In this document: positions 50,689-60,035 of the stretch, piece after piece
How the letters are laid out: each line of letters begins with the position of its first letter
Numbering within the stretch: position 1 is the stretch's first letter
Assembly: GCA_900539735.1 (NCBI GenBank)
Contig: UQDE01000006.1
Span: forward strand, 4,855 to 68,854
Origin: an uncultured Collinsella sp.
Lineage (GTDB): Bacteria; Actinomycetota; Coriobacteriia; Coriobacteriales; Coriobacteriaceae
Reading direction: 5' to 3'
DNA length: 64,000 bases
Made by a program: the position numbers and the translations under genes
The notes under the pieces: model-generated
The model's database searches: none
Told to the model about the DNA's origin: nothing
The model's input: only the letters and a program-made list of their open reading frames with translations

Positions 50689-51372
50689 GAGCGAGGCGAT
50701 ATCCTTGGCAAAGCCGCGCACGGTGTCGAGCGAGACCTCGTACGGATCACGGCCGATGTTCTTGCGCTTGGCCAGGATGCTGTTGGGCACCGTGATGATC
50801 TGGCAACCGCAGGCTTCGGCCTGGCAGATGTTGATGAGCTCACGCGTGGACGCCCACAGGACCTCGCAGTTGGGCTTGGCGGCGGCCTTCTTGACCGACT
50901 CCGTCATAAACGGAATGGGGTCGACGCCGGTATCGGCGATACGGCCGGCAAAGAGCGAGATGATGGACGGCGTCTCGGCGTCAACGGCCTCGACCATCTC
51001 GTCGACCTGCTCGGGCGTAAAGATGGTGGTGACGTTAACCTTGATGCCGTCGGCCGAAAGCTTGCGGACCAGCTCGGCGGTGGACTCGCCCTTGGTGGTC
51101 ACGCACGGAATCTTGACGTAGACGTTCTCGGCCCAGGTAGCGATCTCGCGAGCCTCGACCTCCATGGTCTCGACGTCGTCGGCAAAGACCTCAAACGACA
51201 CAGACACATCGGTGATGTGGGCCAGGACCTCCTTGGCAAACGCGCGGTAATCCGTCACGCCGCCCTTCTTCATAAGGGACGGGTTGGTCGTGAAACCCTG
51301 AACGTTGCCGTTCTCGTACATGTCGAGCATGCCCTCGAGGTTTGCACCGTCAGCGAACACCTTGATTGCCAT
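50668..51372 (-). CDS. Transaldolase / fructose-6-phosphate aldolase family protein
   Basis: This is a 234-residue TIM-barrel aldolase. The Schiff-base lysine is in NVYVKIPCVTTKG. Other family points are FADGANLEGML, GFTTNPSLMKKGG, NVTTIFTPEQV and SLFAGRIADTGVDP. The length (about 230) fits the small transaldolase/FSA subfamily rather than the 310-residue form. ATG 51372 has AAAGGA upstream. Substrate could be sedoheptulose 7-phosphate or a related sugar phosphate. The 51373-51565 gap upstream shows only a small AAACAC/GTGTTT pair. Confidence 0.88.
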   Translation of the reverse strand: MAIKVFADGANLEGMLDMYENGNVQGFTTNPSLMKKGGVTDYRAFAKEVLAHITDVSVSFEVFADDVETMEVEAREIATWAENVYVKIPCVTTKGESTAELVRKLSADGIKVNVTTIFTPEQVDEMVEAVDAETPSIISLFAGRIADTGVDPIPFMTESVKKAAAKPNCEVLWASTRELINICQAEACGCQIITVPNSILAKRKNIGRDPYEVSLDTVRGFAKDIASLGFHILP

Positions 51373-51565
51373 CTGCCTGATTCCTTTCGTTTGCACGCGG
51401 GCGTTGAACTGCTAAACACTTTACCTATGTTTATCAAGGCGTGAGCTGCGGGTTTTTATCTTCTCGGCGAACGGTATAAACACCTCAGTGTTTGGATTGA
51501 TAAATCGATTGAGCATGTAAAAGCAAAGAGTCGCAGTTTGGGCAAACGTCAGAACGCGGGATTCA

Positions 51566-52393
51566 TTAGATGAGGCCGAAATGCTGCATCGCTGTGACGG
51601 TGCCGTCGTGTGCGACATCATCAGTCACGTAGTCGGCGAGCGCCTTGACCTCGGGCATGGCGTTGCCCATGGCCACGGCCGTCTCGACAGCGGCGAGCAT
51701 ACCCAGATCGTTGCCGGAATCGCCAAAGCCAAAGGTGCGCGCGTTGCCGGTGCGACCCAGGTATTCCAGCGCTCGCGCCACGCCCACGCCCTTGTCAATG
51801 CCCTTGGGGCTCAGCTCGCGATTCTGACCACCGGTGTTGCACAGCTCAAACTCGCGATCGATAAAGCCGTCATCGTTGGCTACGCGAGCCAGGTAGCTCG
51901 CGACGATGCACACCTTGCCCACGCGCAGACGGCCGTCGACGCGCATCTCCTCGGCGCTGTGCACCACAGAAGTGCCGATCAGAGACGGCTGCTCAACACC
52001 CGCGGGTTCCAGGGCAAAGGTAGCCACGTTGGTCTCGAAAAAGGCTTCAATCCCTGCCGCGGCCATACGGCGTGCCAGCTCCTCGATAACGTCCTCATCA
52101 AAGCAGTCCTCGTGTACCACGCGGCCCTCGACCTCGAGCGTCGCTCCCGCCATGGCAACGACACCCGCCGGGTTCAGCGCGCGCAGGCCATCGGCAATCA
52201 GCCACAAGGGACGACCCGTGCAGATAAATGCCTGGTGTCCCGCGTCGCGCAGACGATGAAACGCCTCGACGACCGCCTGCGAGGGGTGAACCGCCGAAAA
52301 GTCCTTGTCGGTCATGTTGTCGGGATCGAACGACGTCAGCGTGCCGTCCACGTCAAAAAAGAGCACGGCGGAATCGGGGCACGCATCAATCAT
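51566..52393 (-). CDS. HAD-superfamily sugar-phosphatase-like hydrolase (Cof type)
   Basis: This is a 275-residue phosphatase. Motif I is FFDVDGTL near residue 14, motif II is ICTGRP, and motif IV is GFGDSGNDLGML near 220. An alpha/beta cap domain lies between. The lysine of motif III is in SPKGIDKGVGV. Cof-type enzymes dephosphorylate sugar phosphates or flavin precursors. Divergent from the methyltransferase gene. Confidence 0.9.
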   Translation of the reverse strand: MIDACPDSAVLFFDVDGTLTSFDPDNMTDKDFSAVHPSQAVVEAFHRLRDAGHQAFICTGRPLWLIADGLRALNPAGVVAMAGATLEVEGRVVHEDCFDEDVIEELARRMAAAGIEAFFETNVATFALEPAGVEQPSLIGTSVVHSAEEMRVDGRLRVGKVCIVASYLARVANDDGFIDREFELCNTGGQNRELSPKGIDKGVGVARALEYLGRTGNARTFGFGDSGNDLGMLAAVETAVAMGNAMPEVKALADYVTDDVAHDGTVTAMQHFGLI

Positions 52394-52468
52394 ATGGGTT
52401 CCTTTCGGGGGCGAGAGTAAACGAAGTATCCATCATATAATGGAGCGACGCAACCAGAGAGGTCACCC

Positions 52469-55036
52469 ATGGAATTTTACGCAAGCTGCCCCGAGGGCTT
52501 TGAGTCCGCACTCGCCGATGAGCTTAAACGCCTCGGGCTTTCGCATGTTCGCCGGCTGAAGGGCCGCGCTACATTTGAGGGCGAGCTCGAAGAAGGCTAC
52601 CGCGCCTGTCTGTGGTCGCGCCTGGCGAGCCGTGTGTTCGTGGTACTCGGGCGCTTTGAGGCGCAGGATGCCGATGAACTGTACGATAGCGTTTACGACA
52701 TCGCCTGGGAGGGCATTGTTCGCCCCGGCGCCACCATCGCCATCACCGCCCGCGGCGTGACCGAGCAGCTGCGCAACACGCGCTTCTCGGCCCTGCGCGC
52801 CAAGGACGCATTGTGCGACCGCCTGGCCGAGACCACGGGCCGTCGCGCCGATGTCGACGCCGCCGATCCCGATGTTCACCTGCTGCTTTCGCTGCGCCAG
52901 CGCCGCGCGAGCATCAGCCTGGACCTTTCAGGCGACCCGCTGTTCAAACGCCTGCCGCCCGCAGCGACCCGCGCCGGCGAGGGCGCGCACGTGCTGCGCC
53001 CCGACTACGCCGCCCTGGTGCTGGCGCAGGTCGGCTGGACCGCACTGTGCGAGCGCGAGCTGACGGCCGACGACTACGAGAACGAGGCCCTGCCCACGCT
53101 GGTCGATGCCTCGTGCGCCGGCGGCGGCCTGCTGCTGGAGGCCGTGAACATTCTGACTGACCGCGCCCCGGGCGCCGCACGCGAGCGCTGGGGCTTTGAG
53201 GGCTGGCAGCTGCACGACGCCGCTCTGTGGGAGCAGCTGCTTACCGAGGAACGCGAGCGCGAGGCGGCAGCACGCGAGCGCCAGGCACGCATCGTGGCCG
53301 TGGATGTTGACCCCGCCGCCCGCAAGACCGCTGAGCGCATGGTCAAGTGCGCCGGCTACAAGCGCTTTGTCGATTTTTGCGCCGCCAAATCCGCCACCGT
53401 GCTGGACCACGCGGGCGCCGTCGCCGGTGCCGCCGTGGTCGCGGATACGACCGAGACACCGCTTTCGCTCATGCACGACGCCATGACGCTGGTCGGCGAG
53501 CTGCGCCGCGCGCCCGAGCTTGCCGCGGCGCCGGTCGCCGCGCTCACCCGCGATGGATTGCTGGCCCGCGCGCTCCACGCCGAGCCCGAGTGCTCGATCG
53601 CCGTCATGCCCAACAACGAGGAGGCGACCGTCGAAGTCTGGCCTTCGCTCGACCACGCCGCCGCAGCTTTTGAGGCTGCGACCAGTGCGGATGCCGAGGC
53701 CGAGGTCACGGATGCCGACGAAGTCAACGACAACGCCGCCGGCACTCCCATGCCCGAGCCTGCCGCCACGCTCGACCTGGGCGACGGCAAGCCGCTGCCC
53801 GTGCTCATCCCCGAATCCGAGCAGTTCGCCAACCGCCTGCGCAAGAACGCACGCCTGCGTCGCAAGTGGGCAAAGCGCGAGGGCGTGAGCTGCTACCGCG
53901 TCTACGATGCCGACCTGCCCGATTACTCCGCCGCCATCGATCTGTACGAGGGCTGCCCGCAGACGCCGGGCCGCTGGCTCGTCATCGCCGAATACGCCGC
54001 GCCCAAGACCATCGACCCCGCACTGGCCCAGGCCCGTATGCTCGACATTCTGGCCATCGCGCCGCGCATCCTAGATGTTCCCGCCGAACACGTGCACGCC
54101 AAGGCCCGCATGCGTTCGCGCGGCGGCTCGCAGTACGGCAAGCAGGGCGCCGGTAAGGGCGCATCAGGCGAGCGAGCCAATATCGCACGCCGTCGTCTGC
54201 CGCTTATCGAAGAGGGCGGCCTTACCTTTGCCGTCAACTTTGACGACTATCTGGACGTCGGCATCTTCCTGGATCACCGCGTCACCCGCAACCTGGTGCG
54301 CGAGCACGCCAAGCAGGCGCGCCGCTTCCTCAACCTGTTTGCCTACACCGGCACCGCCACCTGCTATGCGGCAGACGGCGGCGTCGAGGAGACTGTGACG
54401 GCCGACCTCTCCAACACCTATCTGGACTGGGCCGAGCGCAACATGCGCCAGAACGGCTTTGTGGGGCCGCAGCATCACTTTGTGCGCGACGACGTGCTCG
54501 CCTGGATTCGCGACCAGCGCCAGACGCGCAACCGCTGGGACCTGATCTTTGTCGACCCGCCCACGTTTTCGAACTCGTCCAAGATGGGCCGCCGCACCTG
54601 GGATGTCCAGCGCGACCATGTTGAGCTTTTGGCCGGCGTTTCACGCCTGCTTGCACAGGGCGGCCATGCCATCTTTAGCTGCAACCTGCGCGGTTTCCGC
54701 CCCGAAACGCGCAAGCTCGCGCGCGTGGGCGTCGTGCTGGAGGACATTACGGCGCAGACCATCCCCGAGGATTTCGCACGCAACCAGAAGGTGCACCACT
54801 GCTATATCGTGCGCCGCCTGCCCATCGAGGACGCCATGGCCGAAGTCGGCTTTAGCGCCGAGGAGATTGCCGAGCGAACCGAGGAGCTGCGCAACCCCGA
54901 GGCCCGCAAGCCCCGTGCAGCAGCGCCCGCGCACGCGCAGGCCGGCCACGGCAAGTCCAACTTTGCCAGCAAACCCTCCCCTGCCGGCAAGTCCAAAAAG
55001 AAGAAGTTCTACGCCAGCAAGCCCAAGGATAAATAG
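52469..55036 (+). CDS. RlmKL-like bifunctional 23S rRNA methyltransferase
   Basis: This is an 855-residue fusion. The N-terminal half has a THUMP domain (about 1-155) and an RlmL-like (guanine N2) domain. The usual DPMCGSGT motif reads LVDASCAGGGLLLEA, and an Ala/Glu/Asp-rich linker follows (about 400-440). The C-terminal half is RlmK-like (guanine N7). It has NLFAYTGTATCYAADGG for SAM and DLIFVDPPTFSNSSKM as the catalytic motif. The last 50 residues are basic and low-complexity (KSKKKKFYASKPKDK). The RlmK half looks active. The RlmL half deviates at its motif and may be impaired. Confidence 0.9.
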   Translation: MEFYASCPEGFESALADELKRLGLSHVRRLKGRATFEGELEEGYRACLWSRLASRVFVVLGRFEAQDADELYDSVYDIAWEGIVRPGATIAITARGVTEQLRNTRFSALRAKDALCDRLAETTGRRADVDAADPDVHLLLSLRQRRASISLDLSGDPLFKRLPPAATRAGEGAHVLRPDYAALVLAQVGWTALCERELTADDYENEALPTLVDASCAGGGLLLEAVNILTDRAPGAARERWGFEGWQLHDAALWEQLLTEEREREAAARERQARIVAVDVDPAARKTAERMVKCAGYKRFVDFCAAKSATVLDHAGAVAGAAVVADTTETPLSLMHDAMTLVGELRRAPELAAAPVAALTRDGLLARALHAEPECSIAVMPNNEEATVEVWPSLDHAAAAFEAATSADAEAEVTDADEVNDNAAGTPMPEPAATLDLGDGKPLPVLIPESEQFANRLRKNARLRRKWAKREGVSCYRVYDADLPDYSAAIDLYEGCPQTPGRWLVIAEYAAPKTIDPALAQARMLDILAIAPRILDVPAEHVHAKARMRSRGGSQYGKQGAGKGASGERANIARRRLPLIEEGGLTFAVNFDDYLDVGIFLDHRVTRNLVREHAKQARRFLNLFAYTGTATCYAADGGVEETVTADLSNTYLDWAERNMRQNGFVGPQHHFVRDDVLAWIRDQRQTRNRWDLIFVDPPTFSNSSKMGRRTWDVQRDHVELLAGVSRLLAQGGHAIFSCNLRGFRPETRKLARVGVVLEDITAQTIPEDFARNQKVHHCYIVRRLPIEDAMAEVGFSAEEIAERTEELRNPEARKPRAAAPAHAQAGHGKSNFASKPSPAGKSKKKKFYASKPKDK

Positions 55037-55041
55037 ACAAC

Positions 55042-55106
55042 GTTGCGGTGGAATACGGACTGTTTTGCCTGGAATTAGGTAAATTTAGACCGTATTTCAC
55101 CGCAAC
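55042..55106. terminator. Hairpin between convergent rlmKL-like and kdpE-like genes
   Basis: GTTGCGGTG and CACCGCAAC, extended by AATACGG and CCGTATT, form an imperfect stem of about 17 bp around an AT-rich loop. It is probably a bidirectional terminator. Confidence 0.6.
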
Positions 55107-55131
55107 TCATATTGGGATGGCGGATGCCGAC

Positions 55132-55845
55132 CTATCCCTGGATGACCAATCGGTAACCAATACCCACGTGCGTCTGGATATAGCGCGGATGCGCGGGGTC
55201 GGACTCAATCTTCTTGCGCAGCGTGCCCATAAAGACGCGCAGGCTCGCCAGGTCGCTCTTGGTTGCCGTGCCCCAAATCTCGTGCAGGATAAACTGGTGC
55301 GTCAGTACCTTGTCGGCGTTGTGCGCCAGCAGGCACAGGAGCTTATACTCGATCGGCGTCAGATGCAGCTCCTCGCCATCCATCGTGGCGATGCCGGCAT
55401 CAAAATCGATATGCAGCTCACCGGTATCGAACGAGCCCTCGGAGACAACGCCACCCGTTTGTGCATACGAAAGGCGCCTGAGCGTCGTGCGAATGCGCGC
55501 GAGCAGCTCCTCGACCGAAAACGGCTTGGTCAGGTAGTCGTCGGCACCGGCATCGAGCGCGCGAATCTTGTCCGCGTCCTCGCTGCGCGCCGAGACCACG
55601 ATGATCGGCATGCCCGACCATGCGCGCACCGACTCCACCACCTTGACGCCGTCCATATCGGGCAGGCCCAAATCGAGCAGCACAATGCTCGGCGCCTGCG
55701 ACGAGGCGGCGGCGATGGCGGCATGGGCGGTCTCCACAGCCATATGGCGCAAGCCGTGCGCCTCGAGCGCGGCAACAATAAGATTGCGAACGGCGGGGTC
55801 GTCCTCAACGACCAAGATGAGCGGTTTTACGGCAGAGTTCGGCAC
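55132..55845 (-). CDS. KdpE-like OmpR-family response regulator
   Basis: This is a 237-residue regulator from GTG 55845, which has AAGGAG seven bases upstream inside the end of the kinase gene. The receiver domain has the acidic pair VVEDDP at 13-17, the phosphoacceptor Asp58 in IVLLDLGLPD, and KPF later. The winged-helix output domain ends with KSDLASLRVFMGTLRKKIE and YIQTHVGIGYRL. The pattern is KdpE-like. It is cotranscribed with the kinase and kup. Confidence 0.93.
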   Translation of the reverse strand: MPNSAVKPLILVVEDDPAVRNLIVAALEAHGLRHMAVETAHAAIAAASSQAPSIVLLDLGLPDMDGVKVVESVRAWSGMPIIVVSARSEDADKIRALDAGADDYLTKPFSVEELLARIRTTLRRLSYAQTGGVVSEGSFDTGELHIDFDAGIATMDGEELHLTPIEYKLLCLLAHNADKVLTHQFILHEIWGTATKSDLASLRVFMGTLRKKIESDPAHPRYIQTHVGIGYRLVIQG

Positions 55846-55849
55846 AGCG

Positions 55850-57475
55850 CTACTCCTTATCAAACGAAACGTCGGCGGCGGGAAGTTCAATCGTAAAGAC
55901 CGAACCGTGCGGGTCCGCCGCGGCAACCTCTATGCTACCGCCATGCGCCAACGCAATGGAACGGCAGAGCGAAAGACCCAGGCCAACGCTGCGGTGGCTG
56001 TCGGCCAGACCATGGTTGGCGGTATAGAACGACTCGAAGATCCGTTCGCGATCCTCGGGTGCGATGCCCGGACCATCATCGGCCACCGAGCACGCCACGC
56101 GTCCATCGTCGACGCTAATCGAAATCATGATATGCGAGCCCGCGGGCGTATAGGTGATGGCGTTGTTCACCAGATTGACCACCAGCTGCACCATCAGGCG
56201 CGCATCGACGTTGACGAGCGCCGGCTCATCGCACGCCACCACCTTAAGGTCGTGCTCGCGCACGGCAGGGTTCACGTGGCGCAGCGCCTCCTCGACGATA
56301 TCGTCCATGAGCTCGAGCGTAGTCGACAGACGCATACCGCCGCCCTCGAGCTTGGTGATGGCGAGCAGATTCTCGACGGTGGCGTTGAGCCACAGCGCAT
56401 CCGAGCGAATGGATAGAAGCAGGCCGCGGCGCGTCTGGGCATCGAGCACGGCGGTGCCGGTCGAGCCCTGGTCGAGCAGCACGTCGGCATTACCCGAAAT
56501 ACTGGTAAGCGGTGTGCGCAGGTCGTGCGAGATGGAGCGCAGCAGGTTGGCGCGCAGCTGCTCATTTTTGGCAAGCACCGCCGCCTCCTCGCGGGCCTCC
56601 ATGGCGCGGGCGCGATCGAGCGCCAGCTCGCCTTCGCTCACGATGGCATCGGCAAGTGTCCGTTCCTCGTGCGTTAGCACGTCGGGTTCGGCAACGATAG
56701 CCAGCACGCCCACCACCGAGGCGGGGTCGCTCGAGCGCACGAAGCCGTCGCCCGTGCGAACCGTCAGGTAGATGCCATAAAACGCCGAGCCGCCATAAGT
56801 GGCATCGAGCGGCGTTCCCACATAGGCGGACGCCGAGAGCCGCGGCGGCATCTGCGGCGCCAGTTCATGCACCGGCGCGGCATCGCCCACGGCCGTGTAT
56901 GTCGCACGCGGCAGCAGGTCATCGCCCTCGGCGTCGGCGCTGTACCACACGACCGGACAGCCCGAAAGACGCGCCAGCTGCGTTGCCATGGCATGGACAA
57001 TCTGCTGCTGATCGGCGCACCGCTGCAGCATGCGGTTGGTCTCGAGCACCATATGCGTTCGGCGGTCACTAGCGGCAGCCTGTGCCAAGGCGCGGCGCAG
57101 GGCCAACGCAATCGAGCTCGACACGAGCGAGACCACAAACATGATGAAGAACATGCCGGGATAGACGCGGTCGATAAGCGACAGCGAGTAGCGCGGGTCG
57201 ACAAACAAGAAGTTGTAGAGCGCCACGGCGGCAGCCGAGCTCAGCAAGCAATACAGGCGACTCCAGGTAAAGAATGCGCACAGCTGAACGGCGAACACAT
57301 AGACAATCATGATGCTCGGCGCGAGACCCGGATGGTCGAGCAGCGCGCCCACAATCGTCGCCGCGACCAACAGCCCTACCGACACGCAGGCGTCATACAG
57401 AGGAGTGCGGCGCGTCAGCGTTGTGCGCCGCCACCAAAAGCTATCGGCAATATCACCGTCCGTACGGACGTCCAT
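55850..57475 (-). CDS. KdpD-like sensor histidine kinase lacking the N-terminal KdpD/USP domains
   Basis: This is a 541-residue membrane kinase. About four membrane segments (residues 28-125, DUF4118 type) are followed by a GAF-like domain (about 155-285). HisKA follows with phosphoacceptor His317 in LLRSISHDLRTPLTSISGN, then a HATPase with NLVNNAITYTP, DDGPGIAPEDRERIF and GLGLSLCRSIA. Full-length KdpD is near 900 residues; the cytosolic KdpD and USP domains are absent here. The context is a Kup transporter, not KdpFABC. Confidence 0.92.
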   Translation of the reverse strand: MDVRTDGDIADSFWWRRTTLTRRTPLYDACVSVGLLVAATIVGALLDHPGLAPSIMIVYVFAVQLCAFFTWSRLYCLLSSAAAVALYNFLFVDPRYSLSLIDRVYPGMFFIMFVVSLVSSSIALALRRALAQAAASDRRTHMVLETNRMLQRCADQQQIVHAMATQLARLSGCPVVWYSADAEGDDLLPRATYTAVGDAAPVHELAPQMPPRLSASAYVGTPLDATYGGSAFYGIYLTVRTGDGFVRSSDPASVVGVLAIVAEPDVLTHEERTLADAIVSEGELALDRARAMEAREEAAVLAKNEQLRANLLRSISHDLRTPLTSISGNADVLLDQGSTGTAVLDAQTRRGLLLSIRSDALWLNATVENLLAITKLEGGGMRLSTTLELMDDIVEEALRHVNPAVREHDLKVVACDEPALVNVDARLMVQLVVNLVNNAITYTPAGSHIMISISVDDGRVACSVADDGPGIAPEDRERIFESFYTANHGLADSHRSVGLGLSLCRSIALAHGGSIEVAAADPHGSVFTIELPAADVSFDKE

Positions 57476-57503
57476 CAGCGCCCCGCCCCTCTCTCAAAAA
57501 CAA

Positions 57504-57554
57504 AAACCACCACAAGGGACAGGCACCTTTGTGGTGGTTTCCCTTGTGGTGGTT
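57504..57554. repeat. Hairpin with two alternative right arms in the kdpD leader
   Basis: AACCACCACAAGGGA (57505-57519) can pair partly with TTGTGGTGGTTT (57529-57540) or fully with TCCCTTGTGGTGGTT (57540-57554). The pairings are mutually exclusive. It lies between the small membrane-protein gene and the kinase start. Confidence 0.7.
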
Positions 57555-57585
57555 CCAAGTGTATAGCCTTTGCAACCGGCGGTCG

Positions 57586-57780
57586 CTAGACAAACAGCAC
57601 GTGCGCGAGCAGGGCACACACGCACACCGCTCCAAATACCAGTGCCACGATCGAGATCACGCGGTCGGCCATATCCATGTTGGCACGGTTCGTCAAAAAC
57701 CGATCTTCGGCGGCGTCGGCGCGTGCCTCACGTACCAGCTCGGCAACCACCTCGCGGCCATCAAGCATCTTTGCATCCAT
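57586..57780 (-). CDS. Small single-pass membrane protein between kup and the KdpD-like kinase
   Basis: This is a 64-residue protein from ATG 57780, with GGGGAGG just upstream. The first 35 residues are charged and probably helical (REVVAELVREARADAAEDRF). One membrane segment follows (VISIVALVFGAVCVCALLAHVLFV). No family is recognised. Its place between kup (61 bp) and kdpD (110 bp) on the same strand suggests a role with the transporter or the sensor. Confidence 0.6.
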   Translation of the reverse strand: MDAKMLDGREVVAELVREARADAAEDRFLTNRANMDMADRVISIVALVFGAVCVCALLAHVLFV

Positions 57781-57841
57781 GTTTGCCTCCCCGGCCTCAA
57801 TCTTGTCCATCGAAAACCAACTCCGTGCAACCTGTCGGCGC

Positions 57842-59869
57842 CTACGGCCGCTCGTTGGGAGCCAGACGCTGCATCTTGTTCACGGCTTTGAACTTGGTGA
57901 ACAGCGGCACGTACTCAAAGCTCACGTTGGAGTTCTCCAGGCCGTACCAACGCGCGGGCGTGCCGGCGGCACGGCGGATGATGTACTTGAGCGTGATAGC
58001 CGTACGCTCGCTCGGCTCCACATCGCTTTCGGGTGCCAGCAGCTTACGGATCAGGACGAACTTGAACGTGCCGATGTTACCCGGATCCTTGTAGACCGAG
58101 TAGTCATGCGTCTGCGGCGGCAGCTCGCCAGTGGCGGCCAGGTCCTGAACAACCTGACGCAAGTAGGCATTGACGCGCTGGTTAATCTTGTAGCCCAGGT
58201 ACAGATGCACGCGGAACACGTAGTCGGTGCCGAACGTCTCGACCGAATAGGCAAAGGTGTGCGGTTCGTCCATGGTCTCGACATTCACAAACCACCAAGC
58301 GTGGGCACGCTTGGGATGCTTGTCCAAGATCGAATAGACGATATCGCGGTCGATGTAGTCGGTATGGGTGTCCTTGGTCAGGTACACGATGTTGTCGCTC
58401 ATGCGCTCGTAACGGTCGTCGTCGCGCAGGCGCTTGAGCTGCGGCAGGTAGCTACGCAGCGGCAGCAGCGTAAACTGGCGCTGCTCGACCGCCGTGCCGT
58501 TGTACCAGCACACCATAATGCCCATGATGAGTGCAGCCATGAGGATGGTGAAGTAGCCGCCGTGGAAGAACTTGGTGAGCGAGCTCACGAAGAAGAAGCC
58601 TTCGAGCAAAAGGAAGAAGGCCGCGAAGATCCACGGAGCAACCTTGAGCTTGCGCTCCTCGTGCAGGTAGAAGAAGAGCAGCAGCGTGGTGCACATCATA
58701 GTCAGCGTAATGGCAAGGCCGTAGGCGGCTTCCATATGCGCCGAGTTCTGGAACAGCAGCACCACGATGACGCAGCCGACAAGCATGACGTTGTTGACCA
58801 TGGGGATGTAGAGCTGGCCCTTGGTCTCGGCAGGGTAGAAGACCTGCATGTGCGGCATAAGGTCCAGGCGGCTGGCCTCGGACACCAGCGAGAATGCGCC
58901 GGTGATGAGCGCCTGCGAGGCGATGATGGCCGCGACGGTGGAAAGGCCGACGGCAAACGGGCGCAGGCCCGGGGCGAGCATCTGGTAGAACGGGTTGAGG
59001 TCGGCAATGCCCATGAGCTCGGGGTTGGCAGCGTTGTTCATAAGCCAAGCGCCCTGACCCATATAGGACAGCAGCAGGCAGCACTTAACGAATGGCCAGG
59101 TAGCGTAGATGTTGCCGCGGCCGACGTGGCCCATGTCGGAGTAGAGCGCCTCGGCACCGGTGGTGGCGAGGAAGCAGCTGCCCAGAATCATGATGCCCGC
59201 GTGGTTGTTGGGGCTCAGCAAAAAGGCGATGCCGCGCAGCGGGTTGAGGCACAGCAGCACGGCGGGGTGCTGGAATACAAAAAACAGACCCGTGCCGCCC
59301 AGGAACAGGAACCACAGCGTCATGATGGGGCCAAAGGCGTGACCGATCTTGGCCGTACCGATGCGCTGCACCAAAAAAAGCGCGATGATGATGGCGAGCG
59401 TAATGGCGACGACGCGACCCTGGTCATCGCCCAGCACGGCATGGACCGCCGGGATGGTGCGCAGGCCCTCGATGGCCGTGGTAACGGTAACGGCCGGCGT
59501 CAGGATGCCGTCGGCGAGAAGCGCGGCGCCACCCAGCATGGCGGGGATGATAAGCCACTTGCCGCAGCGCTTGACCAGGCTGTACAGGGCAAAGATGCCG
59601 CCCTCACCATGGTTATCGGCGCGCAGCGAGATGAGCACATACTTGATGGTGGTCAGCAACGTGACCGTCCACACGACAAGGGAGAGCGCGCCGAGCACGA
59701 ACTCCTCCGTGACGCTTCCGATGCCGCCGTTGCCGGCGACGAGCGCCTTGGTTACATACATAGGGCTGGTGCCGATATCGCCGTACACCACGCCCAGCGT
59801 GACGAGCATCGCCGAGATGCTCACAGGAATCGCAGCGTGCGAGGCTGCCTCCTTGGCCTTTTGTTCCAT
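57842..59869 (-). CDS. kup: Kup/HAK/KT-type potassium uptake protein
   Basis: This is a 675-residue membrane transporter. It has about 12 membrane segments with the family signature LGVVYGDIGTSPMY near the N-terminus, RADNHGEGGIFALYSLV, GDDQGRVVAITLAIIIALFLVQR and PALKY-type segments, followed by a cytosolic C-terminus of about 200 residues. Kup imports potassium with protons. ATG 59869 has GGGAGG upstream. It is the first gene of a unit with the small membrane protein and the KdpDE-like pair. Confidence 0.95.
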   Translation of the reverse strand: MEQKAKEAASHAAIPVSISAMLVTLGVVYGDIGTSPMYVTKALVAGNGGIGSVTEEFVLGALSLVVWTVTLLTTIKYVLISLRADNHGEGGIFALYSLVKRCGKWLIIPAMLGGAALLADGILTPAVTVTTAIEGLRTIPAVHAVLGDDQGRVVAITLAIIIALFLVQRIGTAKIGHAFGPIMTLWFLFLGGTGLFFVFQHPAVLLCLNPLRGIAFLLSPNNHAGIMILGSCFLATTGAEALYSDMGHVGRGNIYATWPFVKCCLLLSYMGQGAWLMNNAANPELMGIADLNPFYQMLAPGLRPFAVGLSTVAAIIASQALITGAFSLVSEASRLDLMPHMQVFYPAETKGQLYIPMVNNVMLVGCVIVVLLFQNSAHMEAAYGLAITLTMMCTTLLLFFYLHEERKLKVAPWIFAAFFLLLEGFFFVSSLTKFFHGGYFTILMAALIMGIMVCWYNGTAVEQRQFTLLPLRSYLPQLKRLRDDDRYERMSDNIVYLTKDTHTDYIDRDIVYSILDKHPKRAHAWWFVNVETMDEPHTFAYSVETFGTDYVFRVHLYLGYKINQRVNAYLRQVVQDLAATGELPPQTHDYSVYKDPGNIGTFKFVLIRKLLAPESDVEPSERTAITLKYIIRRAAGTPARWYGLENSNVSFEYVPLFTKFKAVNKMQRLAPNERP

Positions 59870-59993
59870 AAGCCGGTTTCCTCCCAACTTTAATGTTCGA
59901 AGGGATTATAGGTAATCGGCCCATGTTTTAATGCACTGTTTTCCCAGCTAAATAAACATTTATACGGCCTTTAGGCCACCTCGGCGATATGGA

Positions 59994-60024
59994 ATGTGAC
60001 AAAGGGACTGTCCCTTTGTCACAT
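59994..60024. repeat. REP-like palindrome downstream of the nitroreductase
   Basis: ATGTGACAAAGGGA and TCCCTTTGTCACAT form a perfect 14-bp stem around CTG, identical to the copy at 34211. It ends 12 bp from the nitroreductase stop. Confidence 0.85.
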
Positions 60025-60035
60025 CGCCGCATTCG

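Noticed and set aside
52928..53656. Minus-strand ORF inside the rlmKL-like gene
   Set aside because: It is a shadow frame of a well supported gene with no start signal or motif.
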